A program made the position numbers and the translations under genes. A stretch of DNA of 64,000 bases from Oceanibacterium hippocampi (GTDB lineage: Bacteria; Pseudomonadota; Alphaproteobacteria; Sneathiellales; Sneathiellaceae): assembly GCF_900172325.1 (NCBI RefSeq), contig NZ_FWFR01000003.1:679936-743935 (forward strand). Direction: 5' to 3'. The notes below the pieces were generated by a model that worked only from the letters and a program-made list of their open reading frames with translations, did not search any database and was not told the DNA's origin. This document shows, piece by piece, positions 63,566-64,000 of the stretch (position 1 is the first letter of the stretch; each line of letters starts with the position of its first letter).

Positions 63566-64000
63566 TTAAAGCTTGGCGAATTGCTTGGGGTCGGACAGCA
63601 GCCCGAAGATCTGGTCGCGCGAGGCGACGATATCCTCCGACAGCTTCTTGTCATTGTCCTGCAGAAGGGTGAGTACCTTGAGAAGCAGCAGGTCGAAGCG
63701 ATCCTTCAGGGAGGCGAGTTCCGGCCCCTTGTTCTTGTGGTAGGCACCGAACTCGGTCAGCAGGTCATCGACCTCGTTCTTCAGCGACAGCTTGGTGAAG
63801 AAACCGATGGCGTCGGTATTGCGCAGACGATCCTCGAGCTGTTCCAGGTCGATCTTCGCCGGCGCGGGCGTCGCGGCGGCGGTGTCGGTCGCCGGTGCGT
63901 CGGGCTTCTCGGCGGCGGTGTCGGTCGCCGGCACGTCGGACTTCTCGGCGGCGGTGTCGGTCGCCGGTGCGTCGGGCTTCTCGGCGGCGGTGTCGGTCGC
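63566..64000 (-). CDS. hypothetical protein, 5' end beyond window
   Basis: The frame enters from the right edge with no start inside the window. It begins with tandem 12-residue units close to ATDTAAEKPDAP, acidic and Pro/Ala/Thr-rich, likely disordered. A helical domain of about 100 residues follows (KIDLEQLEDRLRNTDAIGFF, then LKNEVDDLLTEFGAYH and FDLLLLKVLTLLQDN). I do not recognise the domain by name. A GTG at 63934 within the repeats is not a credible start, since the repeats continue past it. Confidence 0.65.
   Translation of the reverse strand, partial: ATDTAAEKPDAPATDTAAEKSDVPATDTAAEKPDAPATDTAAATPAPAKIDLEQLEDRLRNTDAIGFFTKLSLKNEVDDLLTEFGAYHKNKGPELASLKDRFDLLLLKVLTLLQDNDKKLSEDIVASRDQIFGLLSDPKQFAKL
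63875..64000. repeat. 36-base coding tandem repeat
   Basis: Three full 36-base units (64000-63965, 63964-63929, 63928-63893) and half of a fourth (to 63875) are nearly identical. They encode ATDTAAEKPDAP, with one unit reading EKSDV. The array continues beyond the window. Copy number may vary between strains by slippage. Confidence 0.9.

Noticed and set aside
63566..63934. GTG at 63934 as the start of the right-edge gene
   Set aside because: It is a valine codon inside a repeat unit, and the same repeats continue in frame to the window end.
63875..64000. CRISPR-like array
   Set aside because: The 36-base units are directly adjacent with no unique spacers and are in frame within a coding sequence.

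Overview
The window is GC-rich, densely packed bacterial chromosome. No gap between genes exceeds about 300 bases, and no rRNA, tRNA, insertion sequence, prophage or CRISPR array was seen. The gene set suggests an aerobic alphaproteobacterium, probably Rhodospirillales-like (inference). The pointers are a PetP/PetR-like regulator pair beside ilvE, a three-gene cytochrome bc1 operon, an ECF sigma RpoE with a ChrR-type zinc anti-sigma, ubiK-lgt-midA-pgeF synteny, and a complete Entner-Doudoroff operon. ATGA, GTGA and TTGA stop/start overlaps are common, so most clusters are probably operons.

Layout. 0-3.2 kb: pgsA followed by molybdenum-cofactor genes mobB-moeA-moaD-moaE. 3.2-6.9 kb: ilvE divergent from a MarR regulator, OmpR-type response regulator and EnvZ-like kinase. 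6.9-10.4 kb, minus strand: a helical unknown, csaA, a phasin-like protein, a TetR/COQ9-like protein, proC and a YbjN-family gene. 10.6-15.8 kb: ubiK divergent from lgt-midA-pgeF-M24 protein, then a possible micropeptide and a lipoprotein. 16-22.9 kb: prs-rplY-pth-ychF, two tandem MaoC hydratases, an SPFH/NfeD pair and a dienelactone hydrolase. 22.9-28 kb, minus: a VOC protein, apt and mtnP (methylthioadenosine to adenine to AMP), and petABC. 28-32 kb: trmL, hemF, a secreted unknown, and a cupin/LuxR pair with visibly more A/T.

32-48 kb is a nucleotide and nucleoside scavenging block. A secreted 5'-nucleotidase and upp are divergent from a ten-gene run: a BMP-type ABC nucleoside importer (four genes), purine nucleoside phosphorylase, deoC, an ALDH16-type aldehyde dehydrogenase, deoA, deoB and add. 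Together they can turn external nucleotides into bases, glyceraldehyde-3-phosphate and, through acetaldehyde, acetate.

48-56.4 kb, minus: a Skp-like protein, a GST with a C-terminal extension, a nitroreductase, a small unknown, and zwf-pgl-edd-glk-eda (glucose to pyruvate plus glyceraldehyde-3-phosphate). 56.4-58.1 kb: a class IV aminotransferase overlapping a sulfotransferase-like gene, a pair that recalls a single fused protein in plants. 58.2-63.3 kb is a photo-oxidative stress module: photolyase, an FAD amine oxidase-like protein and DUF1365 face chrR-rpoE, and both units are preceded by TGATCC-N18 promoters. The right edge holds a small secreted protein and a partial gene with a 36-base coding tandem repeat.
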